Source: Lysinibacillus sp. B2A1
GTDB lineage: Bacteria > Bacillota > Bacilli > Bacillales_A > Planococcaceae
Length of the DNA: 64,000 nucleotides
Direction of reading: 5' to 3'
Assembly (NCBI GenBank): GCA_002973635.1
Contig: CP027224.1
Location: 4,886,001 to 4,950,000, forward strand
Every line of letters starts with the position of its first letter. Positions within the stretch are counted from its first letter, which is position 1. Shown here in pieces: positions 26,017 to 34,609 of this stretch. The notes beneath the pieces are model-generated. The model saw nothing but the letters and a program-made list of their open reading frames with translations. It was not told where the DNA came from and searched no databases. Both the position numbers and the translations under genes were made by a program.

Positions 26017-26046
26017 AAATATTATTAAACGAAAGGAAACGTAACT

Positions 26047-26400
26047 ATGAAAAAAGATTGGCTGTATGTTGGACTAACAAGTTTATTTGAATTATTTTGG
26101 ATTTTTGGCTTTAATGTTGCACATTCATGGTGGCATTGGATTATTATCGTAGCCTTAATCGCTATGGACTTCCATTTCTTATCGAAAGCATGTGAAAACC
26201 TGCCTACTGGCACAGTTTATGCGATTTTTGCCGGGGCAGGAACAATTGGTACCACATTAATGGACATTTTTATTTTTGAAGGAGAGTTTAACACTATTAA
26301 AGCGATTTTTATATTTATTTTAGTATTAGGAGTCATTGGGCTTAAATTAGCCGATAACCCTGCTAGAGATAGTGATAACAAGAAAGGAGCGAATGCCTAA
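26047..26400 (+). CDS. SMR-family exporter subunit 1
   Basis: This small multidrug resistance membrane protein has 117 residues and four helices. The first helix carries the essential glutamate in LTSLFELFWIFGFN. It has the conserved GTVYAIFAGAGTIGTTLMDIFIFEGEF. A polar tail of 14 residues is longer than in its partner. The stop codon overlaps the start of subunit 2 (TAATG). Paired SMR proteins work as heterodimers with opposite topology. It is probably controlled by the TetR protein upstream. Confidence 0.9.
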   Translation: MKKDWLYVGLTSLFELFWIFGFNVAHSWWHWIIIVALIAMDFHFLSKACENLPTGTVYAIFAGAGTIGTTLMDIFIFEGEFNTIKAIFIFILVLGVIGLKLADNPARDSDNKKGANA

Positions 26401-26714
26401 TGGGCTGGTTACTTGTTTTATTAGCTTCAATATCAGAAATTATCGGTGTGGTAGGCTTACGCTTCTATAGTCAGAAAAAAACGCTTCGTAATTTATTTAT
26501 ATATGTGGGTGGGTTTGGGTCGTCCTTTGCACTATTATATGCCTCCTTCAACTATTTACAGTTAAGCATCGCCTATGTTGTGTGGATTGGTATTGGAACT
26601 GTTGGTGCTGTCCTTGTAAATATTATATTTTTCGGTGAATCCAAAAACCTTACTCGTCTGATTAGTATCGTTGCCATTATCATTGGTGTAGCAGGCTTAA
26701 AAGCTGTATCTTAA
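26400..26714 (+). CDS. SMR-family exporter subunit 2
   Basis: This 104-residue four-helix protein has the helix-1 glutamate in LASISEIIGVVGLRF and the block SIAYVVWIGIGTVGAVLVNIIFFGE. It overlaps subunit 1 by one base, so translation is coupled and the two are expected in equal amounts. Together they should form a proton-driven antiporter. The substrate is not visible from sequence. Confidence 0.9.
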   Translation: MGWLLVLLASISEIIGVVGLRFYSQKKTLRNLFIYVGGFGSSFALLYASFNYLQLSIAYVVWIGIGTVGAVLVNIIFFGESKNLTRLISIVAIIIGVAGLKAVS

Positions 26715-26797
26715 TTTGTTATGCTCCTGTACTTCTTCGGTAGATTTTTTATATAATGATTTAAAATAAACAGCTTAGTGAAAAGGAGGATTTAAGA

Positions 26798-27106
26798 ATG
26801 GTGTATTTGTTACAGGTTGACTTTACTATGGAAGGCCCTTTTGGTACAGAGATGTCTGAAGGATTCAAAGATCTAGCACATAGTATTAATGATGAAGAAG
26901 GCGTTATATGGAAAATTTGGACTGAGGACGAGTTAGCTAAAGAAGCTGGCGGGGTGTATTTATTCGAAACGCAAGAAAGTGCTGAAAAATATTTAGCCAT
27001 GCACTCTGCCCGCCTAACAAGCTTTGGAATAACAAATATTCGCGGTAAAATTTTTGCAGTAAATGAAGCACTGTCATCCATTAACAATGGTCCTATCCTT
27101 CGATAA
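26798..27106 (+). CDS. YdhR-like putative mono-oxygenase
   Basis: This 102-residue protein has a dimeric ferredoxin-like fold. MVYLLQVDFTMEGPFG, the block EEGVIWKIWTEDE and VYLFETQESAEKYLAMH are typical of the YdhR family (called mono-oxygenase from structure similarity). No activity is established for it. AAGGAGG stands well before the ATG. A TATAAT (26753-26758) is a candidate -10 element. A terminator follows, so it is a single-gene unit. Confidence 0.82.
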   Translation: MVYLLQVDFTMEGPFGTEMSEGFKDLAHSINDEEGVIWKIWTEDELAKEAGGVYLFETQESAEKYLAMHSARLTSFGITNIRGKIFAVNEALSSINNGPILR

Positions 27107-27113
27107 ATAACAT

Positions 27114-27142
27114 GGCGTATCCGCAATAAAGATACGCCTTTT
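27114..27142 (+). terminator. Terminator after the YdhR-like gene
   Basis: GGCGTATC pairs with GATACGCC, followed by TTTTT. The hairpin is between convergent genes. Confidence 0.85.
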
Positions 27143-27150
27143 TCAAACTA

Positions 27151-27942
27151 TCAATATTTAAATATTTTCTTCGTATATTGCTCAGATACATACGTTAAAT
27201 AAGGCTTACCTGTAAGAGGATGAGTTTGTATATCAGCATAAACACCAAATACATCTTGTAATAGCGTTGGTGTAAGTACTACTTCAGGTGTACCAGAGCA
27301 AACAATCTGACCTTTTTGTAAAACATAAATTTGATCGCAATACATAGCTGCAATGTTTAAGTCATGCAAAGCAGCAACTACTGTTAAATGTAGGGTTTGA
27401 ATTAAATCCATTAACTGTAATTGATGCTGTATATCTAAATGATTTGTTGGCTCATCTAAAATAAGTATCTTTGCTTGCTGAGCAAGTGCACGTGCAACCA
27501 TCACTCGTTTTTTTTCTCCACCTGATAGAGAGCTGAAGTTACGTTTTTCCAAATGTGCGATACCTGTTTGATTTAATGCAGCCTTCACAATTTGAAAATC
27601 TCGTTCTTGATCAAGCTCCAATAGTTTTTTGTGAGGTGTTCTTCCCATACTTACTAAATCATGTACCGTAAAGTCAAATAAAACCGGTGTTTCTTGACTT
27701 ACTACCGCCAAATTTCGAGCAATGGTTTTACTTGATTGCTTAAAAATATCCTGCTCATTTAACAAGACTGTACCATTTTCGGGTTTTAATAGACGATACA
27801 TATTCTTTAATAAGGTTGACTTCCCGCTACCGTTAGGACCAATTAGCCCAACAAATTGCTTTTCCTTTATCTGAATACTAACTTCATGTAATATACGTTG
27901 ATCATGAATAGAATAGGATACCTGCTTCGCTTCTAATGTCAT
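27151..27942 (-). CDS. btuD: Cobalamin (BtuD-type) ABC transporter ATPase
   Basis: This 263-residue ATPase of the FecE/BtuD class shows Walker A GPNGSGKST, signature LSGGEKKR and Walker B ILILDEPTNHLD, and DLNIAAMYCDQ after the switch. The frame extends upstream to 28032, but AAGGAG lies nine bases before ATG 27942, and the permease stop codon is only four bases further up, so I chose that start. Its operon leader is a cobalamin riboswitch, so the transported compound is probably vitamin B12. No substrate-binding protein gene is next to it. Confidence 0.85.
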   Translation of the reverse strand: MTLEAKQVSYSIHDQRILHEVSIQIKEKQFVGLIGPNGSGKSTLLKNMYRLLKPENGTVLLNEQDIFKQSSKTIARNLAVVSQETPVLFDFTVHDLVSMGRTPHKKLLELDQERDFQIVKAALNQTGIAHLEKRNFSSLSGGEKKRVMVARALAQQAKILILDEPTNHLDIQHQLQLMDLIQTLHLTVVAALHDLNIAAMYCDQIYVLQKGQIVCSGTPEVVLTPTLLQDVFGVYADIQTHPLTGKPYLTYVSEQYTKKIFKY

Positions 27943-27946
27943 AGAT

Positions 27947-28993
27947 TTAATCTCCTTCACCGAAAGAATAATTATTACGGCGTAGTAGCCAAATGAAAAA
28001 TGGTCCTCCACAAAAGGCAGTAATAATCCCAATCGGCATTTCTTCAGGGGCTATTAAAATTCGAGCAAATGCATCTGCCCAAACTAAAAAAATCCCTCCC
28101 AATAGAGCACTAATTGGTATTACATATTTATAGTTGGAACCTACAATTATGCGGACAATATGCGGAATAATTAAGCCGACAAATCCAATGGAGCCACTTA
28201 CTGCAACAAGTACGCCCGTTAATAAAGATACTAGCAGGATAAGCTGCAAACGAAATTGTTGGATATTGACACCTAATGTAACTGCAGCCCCTTCTCCAAG
28301 CAATAATAAATTTAAATTACGATAATGGAGCCACAATAAGGCAAACACGAAGATAAATATAGCTGCTGGAATGATTATATTGCTCCATTTTGCACCTGCT
28401 AGACTACCAAGCATCCAATACATAACTGCCTTAATTCCATTATCTTGCTTTGCCATCATTAACATGAAATTCGATACAGCAGATAAAATAAACGATACTG
28501 CCATTCCCGCAAGTAAAAGTCTAAAAACAGAGATTCTTCCTCCGACACGTGCAAGGAAGAACACTAACAATATGGCAAGAAGTGAGCCTAAAAATGCAGA
28601 TACAGAAAGAGCGAAAATACCTAGAAATGAAAATGCACCTAAAATAATAACTGCTGTAGCACCAACTGTTGCACCTGAAGATATTCCTAATATGTATGGT
28701 TCAGCTATGGAGTTTCGCACAAGAGCCTGTATAGCTGCCCCAGCGATGGCTAGGCCTGCTCCTACGATAGCAGCCAGCAAGACACGAGGAACACGTATTT
28801 GCCAAATGATAATTTCTTGCGAGCGACTCCAATCCTGCTCTATTAAATTTTGGACGATTGGAATTTTGGACAGGATAACCTGCCACACATAAAGAGGTGT
28901 AATAGAAACAGATCCAACCATAACAGCCAAAGTCATAGAAATGATTAGTACCAGAAGAAGAGTCAGTGATAATAGTATAAATTTTTTATTCAT
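27947..28993 (-). CDS. btuC: Cobalamin (BtuC-type) ABC transporter permease
   Basis: This FecCD/BtuC-family permease has 348 residues and about ten membrane segments. It shows RVPRVLLAAIVGAGLAIAGA, LGISSGATVGA and FVGLIIPHIVR, all typical. I chose ATG 28993 with AGGAG ten bases upstream; a TTG seven codons earlier is less likely. It is directly behind a cobalamin riboswitch with a terminator (29036-29308). It therefore should be expressed when cobalamin is low. MetH at 7.7 kb needs this cofactor. A BtuF-type binding protein is missing here and must be supplied from elsewhere. Confidence 0.85.
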   Translation of the reverse strand: MNKKFILLSLTLLLVLIISMTLAVMVGSVSITPLYVWQVILSKIPIVQNLIEQDWSRSQEIIIWQIRVPRVLLAAIVGAGLAIAGAAIQALVRNSIAEPYILGISSGATVGATAVIILGAFSFLGIFALSVSAFLGSLLAILLVFFLARVGGRISVFRLLLAGMAVSFILSAVSNFMLMMAKQDNGIKAVMYWMLGSLAGAKWSNIIIPAAIFIFVFALLWLHYRNLNLLLLGEGAAVTLGVNIQQFRLQLILLVSLLTGVLVAVSGSIGFVGLIIPHIVRIIVGSNYKYVIPISALLGGIFLVWADAFARILIAPEEMPIGIITAFCGGPFFIWLLRRNNYSFGEGD

Positions 28994-29035
28994 ATGTATA
29001 AAACTCCTAATCAATCATAGTAGACATGAAGCAAT

Positions 29036-29308
29036 AAAAAAGAGTATTTCATGCATAATATGCATAGAAATACCCTAGATTCAACAAAGTAGAAAGATTT
29101 CCTTCTATTGTCCGTAAATGCGTTCATCCTCGTGGGCATTACAAATATCACTAAATGGCAGGTCTCCTGGCTTCGAATCACCGTTTTATGATTGCCTTCC
29201 CATCCTAAAACAGTGGCAAAATCATCATAAAACTCCTCGTTACAGTTGCGGGACAGCGTCGGACTTTCACCAACTTCCCTTTTAAGTGACACTTTGTATT
29301 TGATGTCA
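29036..29308 (-). ncRNA. Cobalamin riboswitch with terminator, leader of btuCD
   Basis: On the minus strand the order is AGTGTCACTT, AAAAGGGAAGTTGGTG, AAGTCCGACGCTGTCCCGC, AACTGTAA, GCCACTG, GGGAAGGC and GAAGCCAGGAGACCTGCC, the B12 box. A terminator hairpin follows (29041-29076; arms GGGTATTTC-TATGCAT and ATGCAT-GAAATACTC) with a T run, before the permease. Known class behaviour is repression by adenosyl- or methylcobalamin. A 93-codon frame over this region is an artefact. Confidence 0.93.
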
Positions 29309-29417
29309 CACCATTAGTATCCAAACTATTAAAATTATGACGATTCTATCATACATTTTAATAGTTAGTCTATAAATAACCGGAAATTATAAACTTTAGC
29401 TGTGAAAACAAAATTGC

Positions 29418-29469
29418 GTTAACTTAAAATAAACATAAAGTTGACACAAATAATTTATTTTCATACACT
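29418..29469 (+). promoter_or_regulatory. bioY promoter with BirA-type operator
   Basis: TTGACA (29441) and TACACT (29464) are 17 bases apart. GTTAAC-N16-GTTGAC (29418-29445) overlaps the -35 element and fits the two half-site form of BirA operators. Biotin-loaded BirA would then block the promoter. Confidence 0.6.
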
Positions 29470-29500
29470 ATTAATAACTTTAATAGATAGAGGTGAAATT

Positions 29501-30097
29501 ATGGCAACAGTTGCAGAACACTCTCATCATAGATTAAGAACAGTAGATATTGCTTATATTGGATTATTTTCAACATTAATGATGATTGGTGCAAATATTA
29601 CTTCCATTGTCCCTTTCATGTCTGTGGGAGGAGTCCCAATCACATTACAAACTTTCTTTGCTATTTTAGCTGGACTAGTTCTTGGCAGTAGAAAGGGAGC
29701 ACTTGCTTGTACGGTATATATGTGTATTGGTTTAGCTGGTGCACCTGTATTTGCACGTTTTGGCGGCGGCTTTGGACAAATCTTAAGCCCTACTTTTGGC
29801 TTTATTGTCACATTTATTTTAGCTGCATTTATCGCAGGACTGATTGTTGAGCGCAGCGGAACAAGGAAAAGCTATATTGTTGCAGCCGTAATTGCTACAG
29901 CTATTAATTATTTACTAGGGACAAATTGGATGTATTTTGCTTATAAACTATGGGCTAGCGCTCCAGATGCTTTCAATTATAAGATGGCCTGGCTTTGGAT
30001 GATGCCACCTTTGCCAAAGGATATTATTTTAGCGGTCTTTGCGGGTATTTTTGCGCATCGTCTACAAAAGATATTAAAAATAATACCAGTAAAATAG
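29501..30097 (+). CDS. bioY: Biotin transporter BioY (ECF-type S component)
   Basis: This is a membrane biotin-binding protein of 198 residues and about six helices. It shows SVGGVPITLQTFFAILAG, GSRKGALAC, the block VYMCIGLAGAPVFARFGGG and the motif SPTFGFIVTF. The frame begins upstream at 29441, but GAGGTG stands seven bases before ATG 29501, and the added residues do not look like BioY. No ECF ATPases are nearby, so it must work alone or with a shared energising module. Its promoter carries a BirA-type box. Confidence 0.93.
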   Translation: MATVAEHSHHRLRTVDIAYIGLFSTLMMIGANITSIVPFMSVGGVPITLQTFFAILAGLVLGSRKGALACTVYMCIGLAGAPVFARFGGGFGQILSPTFGFIVTFILAAFIAGLIVERSGTRKSYIVAAVIATAINYLLGTNWMYFAYKLWASAPDAFNYKMAWLWMMPPLPKDIILAVFAGIFAHRLQKILKIIPVK

Positions 30098-30107
30098 TTG
30101 AATCCTG

Positions 30108-30139
30108 AAAAACGCCAATCTAAAAAAATGGCGTTTTTT
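30108..30139 (+). terminator. Terminator after bioY
   Basis: AAAAACGCC pairs with GGCGTTTTTT. Confidence 0.85.
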
Positions 30140-30209
30140 CTTATAACGGGTCCATTATTTCTGCATATTTATTTGCTACATTAAGCGTAAATAGTAAGGA
30201 GGAATAAAT

Positions 30210-30785
30210 ATGAAGATAAAAAGAAGATGGTTAATTAGTTTCCTAACAGTAATTGCTTTACTAGCGTTATCAGCATGCTCTGACAAGACAGAAACAGAAT
30301 CAGGAACGAAAAATGACGATAGGCAGAATACAAAGATGGATCATTCCACAATGGACCACTCTAGCTCTGGTGATGTGCCAGTAGCGTTGAAAACTGCAGT
30401 AAATCCTAAATTTCCAGTAGGAAGCTCAGCTATTATTACCGATGGACATATGGAAGGTATGGAAAGAGCAAAGGCGAAAATTGTAGGCGCATATGATACC
30501 ACAGCATATATTGTCTCCTATGAGCCAGTTACAGGTGGCGAGCGTGTCGAAAATCATAAGTGGATTATTCATGAGGAATTGATAGATTCAGACTTGGCAC
30601 CATTAGCTCCTGGCACTGAGGTCAAGACGAATGCATCTCATATGAAGGGCATGGAAAATGCGACTGTTCGCATTGATAAGGCTATCCAAACGACTGTTTA
30701 TATGATTGATTACACCGCTACTACAAATGGAGAGTCTGTAAAAAATCATAAATGGGTAACTGAGGATGAATTGAAAGCAGAATAG
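30210..30785 (+). CDS. YdhK-like lipoprotein (two DUF1541 repeats)
   Basis: This 191-residue lipoprotein has signal and lipobox ALSAC, so it is anchored to the outer face of the membrane. The linker has Met/His pairs (KMDHSTMDHSSSG). Two similar DUF1541 repeats of about 60 residues follow. The first has GHMEGMERAKAKIVGAYDTTAYIVSY and ENHKWIIHEEL. The second has SHMKGMENATVRI and KNHKWVTEDEL. The paired His/Met motifs suggest metal binding, perhaps copper, but this is inference. It is a single gene that faces the two-component system. Confidence 0.85.
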   Translation: MKIKRRWLISFLTVIALLALSACSDKTETESGTKNDDRQNTKMDHSTMDHSSSGDVPVALKTAVNPKFPVGSSAIITDGHMEGMERAKAKIVGAYDTTAYIVSYEPVTGGERVENHKWIIHEELIDSDLAPLAPGTEVKTNASHMKGMENATVRIDKAIQTTVYMIDYTATTNGESVKNHKWVTEDELKAE

Positions 30786-30791
30786 ACTTTT

Positions 30792-30824
30792 GAACCTCTG
30801 TAGAGTTCTAGCAGAGGTTCTTCT
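30792..30824 (+). terminator. Terminator after the YdhK-like gene
   Basis: GAACCTCTG pairs with CAGAGGTTC and is followed by TTCT. It also stands at the end of the convergent response regulator gene. Confidence 0.7.
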
Positions 30825-31524
30825 AGCTCCTGATATCTAAAGCATTTTTTCCTACTGGCTTGAGCCATTTATAGCCAATCCCCCAAACAGTTTGTAAATA
30901 ATTACCAGCAGGAAAACCGCTTTTCCGCAGTTTCTCTCGTAAATTACGTACATGGGAATCAACTGTTCGATCTTCAATCGAATCATTATATCCCCAAACA
31001 GTACTAATAAGATGCTCTCTAGTAAACACCTTATTTTGATGCGCTAAAAATAAGGCTAGCATCCCAAATTCTTTAGGTGTTAAAGATATTTCCATCTGTC
31101 GAAAACACACTTCAAAGGATTCCTTATCTAAACGTAATCCCTCAAACAACACAATATTTTCATCAATTTTTGCCCTTCTTAGGACAGCATTAATACGTGC
31201 AAGTAACACGTCTTCATCGAAGGGCTTCAGAATGTAATCATCTGCCCCAAGATTTAGACCTTTTACCATATCAGTATGCTCCCCTTTTGCTGTTAGCATA
31301 ATGATAGGAACATCCCAAAACTTCCTTATTTCATTACAAGCCTGCCAGCCATCCATCACTGGCATCATAATATCTAAAAGTACCAAATCTACATGATTTT
31401 CTTCTAAATAGATCAGAGCCTCTTGAACGGATACCATTGCCTTACATATAAAGACAGGCTCTAAATAAAGCTTAAGCAAGTCTAACATCCTGGGTTCATC
31501 ATCAATGAGCAGTATTGTTTTCAT
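30823..31524 (-). CDS. OmpR/PhoB-family response regulator
   Basis: This 233-residue regulator has a receiver domain (about 1-120; ILLIDDEPRML, phosphoacceptor in LVLLDIMMPVMDG, lysine in YILKPF). A winged-helix DNA-binding domain follows (about 130-225; SLTPKEFGMLALFL and RTVDSHVRNLREKLRK). It starts inside the end of the kinase gene (23-base overlap), so the pair is coupled. It faces the YdhK-like lipoprotein gene. The regulated genes are not visible from sequence. Confidence 0.9.
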   Translation of the reverse strand: MKTILLIDDEPRMLDLLKLYLEPVFICKAMVSVQEALIYLEENHVDLVLLDIMMPVMDGWQACNEIRKFWDVPIIMLTAKGEHTDMVKGLNLGADDYILKPFDEDVLLARINAVLRRAKIDENIVLFEGLRLDKESFEVCFRQMEISLTPKEFGMLALFLAHQNKVFTREHLISTVWGYNDSIEDRTVDSHVRNLREKLRKSGFPAGNYLQTVWGIGYKWLKPVGKNALDIRS

Positions 31525-32896
31525 ACGTTTCGACTCCTTTAAACGTTAAAATAAAAGTTGTCCCTTTATTCTCTTTACTCTGGGCTGTTATTTCTCCTCC
31601 ATGTGCCTGAACAAGTTCTTTTACAATTGAAAGCCCAAGTCCAACGCCCCCTAATGCACGACTACGGGATTTTTCAACACGATAAAATCGTTCAAAAATA
31701 TGGGGTAAATCCTTTTTGGGAATTCCCTTTCCAGTATCTTTAACGATTATAGTTACTAAATCATCCTGTCTCATTGCCAAAACGGAGATAGCATCACCTG
31801 ATGCACAATATGATAAAGCATTATTGAGGAGATTCATTAATATTTGTTCGAGCCTTGCTGCATCGGCCATTAAGGTTAACTCTTCCTCACAATGAACATT
31901 AAAGTACAGGTGTTTTTCTTGAAAGGCAGGACTCAACTTTTCCTCAATATTTGCTAAAAACGTATTCAATTGAAGACACTCCTTTTCAATCATAAAAGAG
32001 TTTTCGTCCATTTTAGCTAAATCAAATAAGTCCTTTATTAAAAGAGAGAGTCGATTAGTTTCTTCTATAATAATACCTAAGTATTTTTGTCGATCTTGCT
32101 CCGTCAAACTACGTTTATAGAGAACATCTGCATAGCCTTTTATAAAAGTTAAGGGTGTTCTAAGCTCATGGGCAATGTTTGATAAAAAATCTTTTCGATC
32201 TTGTCTTAAATGATTTAAATCTTCCGATAAATGCTGGATTGCAATGGCAAGATCGCTTAATTCATCCCTACCATTTGTAGAAAGTACAACGGAAAAGTCA
32301 CCATTACTCATTTTCAAAGTAGCTTCTTTCATCTGAATTAATGGACGAGCCAATTTTTTAGATAAAACAATAATGACTGCAATGGTTACCAGACCAGAAA
32401 CAAATCCAACAATTAAAAAATGCTTATTTAGGCGCTCCATTAATGCATGGATAGAATCTGTATTTTGAAACATAAAAACGTAACCAATTGTTGTCTGCTG
32501 TTTTTGAATCGGACTAATGGTTGCAATATATCTTTCTTTTTGCCAATTACGCTGAAGTATTTCCCCATTATATGGAACAGTGTTCTCTAATTTACTTATA
32601 TAATCTTTGATTTCAGGATGTGGGTGTGAAGACGCTAGTACTGTTCCAGTTATATTTGTAATAACCACCTCTGTATCTTCTACTGACTCCATTAGCACAA
32701 TATGGGCTAGGGTTTCCTTGTCAAAATTTTGCTCTAATATTGTTCTATGAGAGTTTCCCCTTGCCTGCAGACTGGTTAGTTCCTCCTCCACCCTTGAATT
32801 GGTTAAAGAAGTATGTAAAAAAAGCATCATAAATGTTTCAATGCAAAATAATGTAATAAAAAAAATGATTCCAAGCTTTAGTGAAAGTTTTTTCAT
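31502..32896 (-). CDS. Membrane sensor histidine kinase
   Basis: This 464-residue kinase has a first helix (about 6-28), an extracellular sensor of about 125 residues, a second helix (about 158-180), and a HAMP domain. The HisKA block DFLSNIAHELRTPLTF carries the phosphorylated histidine. The ATPase domain shows NLLNNALSYC, VKDTGKGI and GGVGLGLSIVKEL. It is the first gene of the pair and overlaps the regulator. Repeat family A copy 5 lies directly upstream, so the promoter must be next to or inside that repeat. The signal is unknown. Confidence 0.9.
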   Translation of the reverse strand: MKKLSLKLGIIFFITLFCIETFMMLFLHTSLTNSRVEEELTSLQARGNSHRTILEQNFDKETLAHIVLMESVEDTEVVITNITGTVLASSHPHPEIKDYISKLENTVPYNGEILQRNWQKERYIATISPIQKQQTTIGYVFMFQNTDSIHALMERLNKHFLIVGFVSGLVTIAVIIVLSKKLARPLIQMKEATLKMSNGDFSVVLSTNGRDELSDLAIAIQHLSEDLNHLRQDRKDFLSNIAHELRTPLTFIKGYADVLYKRSLTEQDRQKYLGIIIEETNRLSLLIKDLFDLAKMDENSFMIEKECLQLNTFLANIEEKLSPAFQEKHLYFNVHCEEELTLMADAARLEQILMNLLNNALSYCASGDAISVLAMRQDDLVTIIVKDTGKGIPKKDLPHIFERFYRVEKSRSRALGGVGLGLSIVKELVQAHGGEITAQSKENKGTTFILTFKGVETYENNTAH

Positions 32897-32937
32897 TCGC
32901 TAACCACCATTTTGAGATTTCCAAAAAATCCTATCAT

Positions 32938-33152
32938 GCGTTTATATATTCGCTGAATAGGAAAAATACATCATCTCTCCACCCTTTGAAGTATTCTGTA
33001 TCTGACGCTTCACTTTCAATACAGAAATCTTTGTTGCTGTCGCTACACTTTCGCACAGTAATCTTTGTTGCTGTCGCTGCGCTTTCGCACAGTAATCTTT
33101 GTTGCTGTCGCTGCACTTTTGCACAGAAAAAATCTGCTGAATTAAGTTAACA
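32938..33152 (+). repeat. Intergenic repeat family A, copy 5, with three tandem 34-bp units
   Basis: Units begin GTTGCTGTCGCT at 33033, 33067 and 33101, so the period is 34, one less than in copy 3. A degenerate half-unit (GACGCTTCACTTTC) precedes them. CGCTGAATAGGAAAAA and TCTCTCCACCC on the left match copy 2, and the end is TCTGCTGAATTAAGTTAA. Minus-strand frames of about 60 codons are artefacts of the repeat. Confidence 0.85.
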
Positions 33153-33261
33153 GTATAACGTTAAAGTATGAAGATTTCATGCAGAAGAATAGCATTTTTA
33201 ATTGAACATTTCTTTTAACGTACTATCCGCTGTTCCAGAGCTTTATTCGTTTCAGATAGGT

Positions 33262-33301
33262 AAAAAAAGTCCTGCAAGTATACCTCATACTTACAGGACT
33301 T
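33262..33301 (-). terminator. Terminator of the mhq-type operon
   Basis: AAGTCCTG-AAGTAT pairs with ATACTT-CAGGACTT, with a run of seven T on the minus strand, eight bases after the last gene. Confidence 0.85.
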
Positions 33302-33309
33302 AAATTATA

Positions 33310-33852
33310 TTATACGTATTTTTTTACCCAGTTTAGGAAGTTGTCGATAACTGCGTCAAGGAATTTTACAGTACCTTCATCTGTCAGATTACCTTCTGCA
33401 TCAAATTTCGTGTGCACCGCACCAATATAAACATCATTTCCACTAAGTAATGGTGAATTAATACCTGGGGAGAATAAAATATCTCTCAAATGTAATTGTG
33501 CCTTAACAGTACCAAGGTTCCCCATCGATGCACCCATAATAATAGATGGTTTTCCAATCATTACTTTGTCTACACGAGATAACCAGTCAATTGCATTAAC
33601 CATAACCCCTGGTACAGTCCCATTATATTCTGGTGTCACCCAAAGCACTGCATCTGCCGCTTTTACTTTTGCTTTAAAATCAAGCACGGCTTGTGGTGCA
33701 TCATTCTCAATATCTTGATTATACATTGGTAACTCGTTTAAGCTTAATACCTCAAGCTCAAATTTCTCTGTATACTGTTTTTGAATAAATTTTGCTAACT
33801 GCATATTATAAGATTCTTTTCGGATACTACCTACGATGGCTACTACTTTCAC
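33310..33852 (-). CDS. NADPH-dependent FMN reductase
   Basis: This is a flavodoxin-fold oxidoreductase of 180 residues that reduces FMN, quinones or azo dyes with NAD(P)H. It has the FMN phosphate loop GSIRKESYN, the typical TPEYNGTVPGVMVNAIDWLSR, and the later GASMGNLGTVKAQLHLR. It is the last gene of the mhqR-mhqO-nitroreductase run on the same strand and is followed by a terminator. It probably helps remove quinones by two-electron reduction. The exact substrate is not visible. Confidence 0.88.
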   Translation of the reverse strand: MKVVAIVGSIRKESYNMQLAKFIQKQYTEKFELEVLSLNELPMYNQDIENDAPQAVLDFKAKVKAADAVLWVTPEYNGTVPGVMVNAIDWLSRVDKVMIGKPSIIMGASMGNLGTVKAQLHLRDILFSPGINSPLLSGNDVYIGAVHTKFDAEGNLTDEGTVKFLDAVIDNFLNWVKKYV

Positions 33853-33919
33853 GATGTTGTTTCCTCCTAAAATGTCTATTATTCTTAGTATTTGTATAGC
33901 AATTCTATTTTATACCACA

Positions 33920-34537
33920 TTAATAATAAATGGCAAATTCTTCAACCGGCTTACGATAACCACGTAAGCGACGGCTGCTTTCTTTTTCCTTACCTATTGT
34001 AATCATAAGTGCAATTTCATGTGTTTCTGGCACATTAAAAAGCGCACGCATTTTCTGATTATCGAACCCAATCATTGGGCAAGTGTCCCAACCGCGATTT
34101 TTTGCAGCAAGCATAAATAACATTGCTGATAATGAAGCATTACGAATCGCTTCGTCCTTCATAAAATCCTCGCCACGGTCTTCATAAAATTTAGTATTCT
34201 CTGCTACAATCTCCTCTAATTCACTAGTTGTAATTATTCCTAAATCCACCATCCCCTGAGTGAGGTTAGCCGTATTTTTATAAGCCTCTTTATCACCTAG
34301 TACTAGAATCACTCCAGATGCTGAATGTACTTTATATTGACCAAATGCCGCCTCTCTTACTTTTTCCTTCATCTCCTCATCCAACACAACGATATAGTTA
34401 GCGTGTTGTAAGTTAAAAGCCGATGGAGCAAGTTTAACGTCCTCTAAAATAGGGCGTATGTCTTCTTCAGTCATCTTAACATCCTTCATAAAATTATTGG
34501 CTGAACGACGCTTATCAATTAGTTTGGAAAATTCCAT
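33920..34537 (-). CDS. Nitroreductase-family oxidoreductase (MhqN/YodC-like)
   Basis: This FMN enzyme of 205 residues belongs to the nitroreductase fold. DKRRSANNFM near the start binds FMN phosphate, and LAPSAFNLQHANYIVV and IGFDNQKMRALFNVPETHEIALMITIGKE follow the family pattern. I chose ATG 34537, with GGGGG seven bases before it, over the longer frame from 34570. It lies downstream of mhqO in the quinone-stress operon. B. subtilis MhqN has the matching position. A weak hairpin (34568-34601) stands before it. Confidence 0.87.
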   Translation of the reverse strand: MEFSKLIDKRRSANNFMKDVKMTEEDIRPILEDVKLAPSAFNLQHANYIVVLDEEMKEKVREAAFGQYKVHSASGVILVLGDKEAYKNTANLTQGMVDLGIITTSELEEIVAENTKFYEDRGEDFMKDEAIRNASLSAMLFMLAAKNRGWDTCPMIGFDNQKMRALFNVPETHEIALMITIGKEKESSRRLRGYRKPVEEFAIYY

Positions 34538-34609
34538 TTTTAAACCCCCAATGCAGTTATGTAAATCCATCCAGTAAGCAATATATTTTAGCTACTGGAT
34601 GAATTAGTA

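Noticed and set aside
29011..29292. 93-codon minus-strand frame upstream of btuC
   Set aside because: It lies over the cobalamin riboswitch and its terminator.
32934..33124. Two minus-strand frames of 60 codons
   Set aside because: They are artefacts of the 34-bp tandem repeat.
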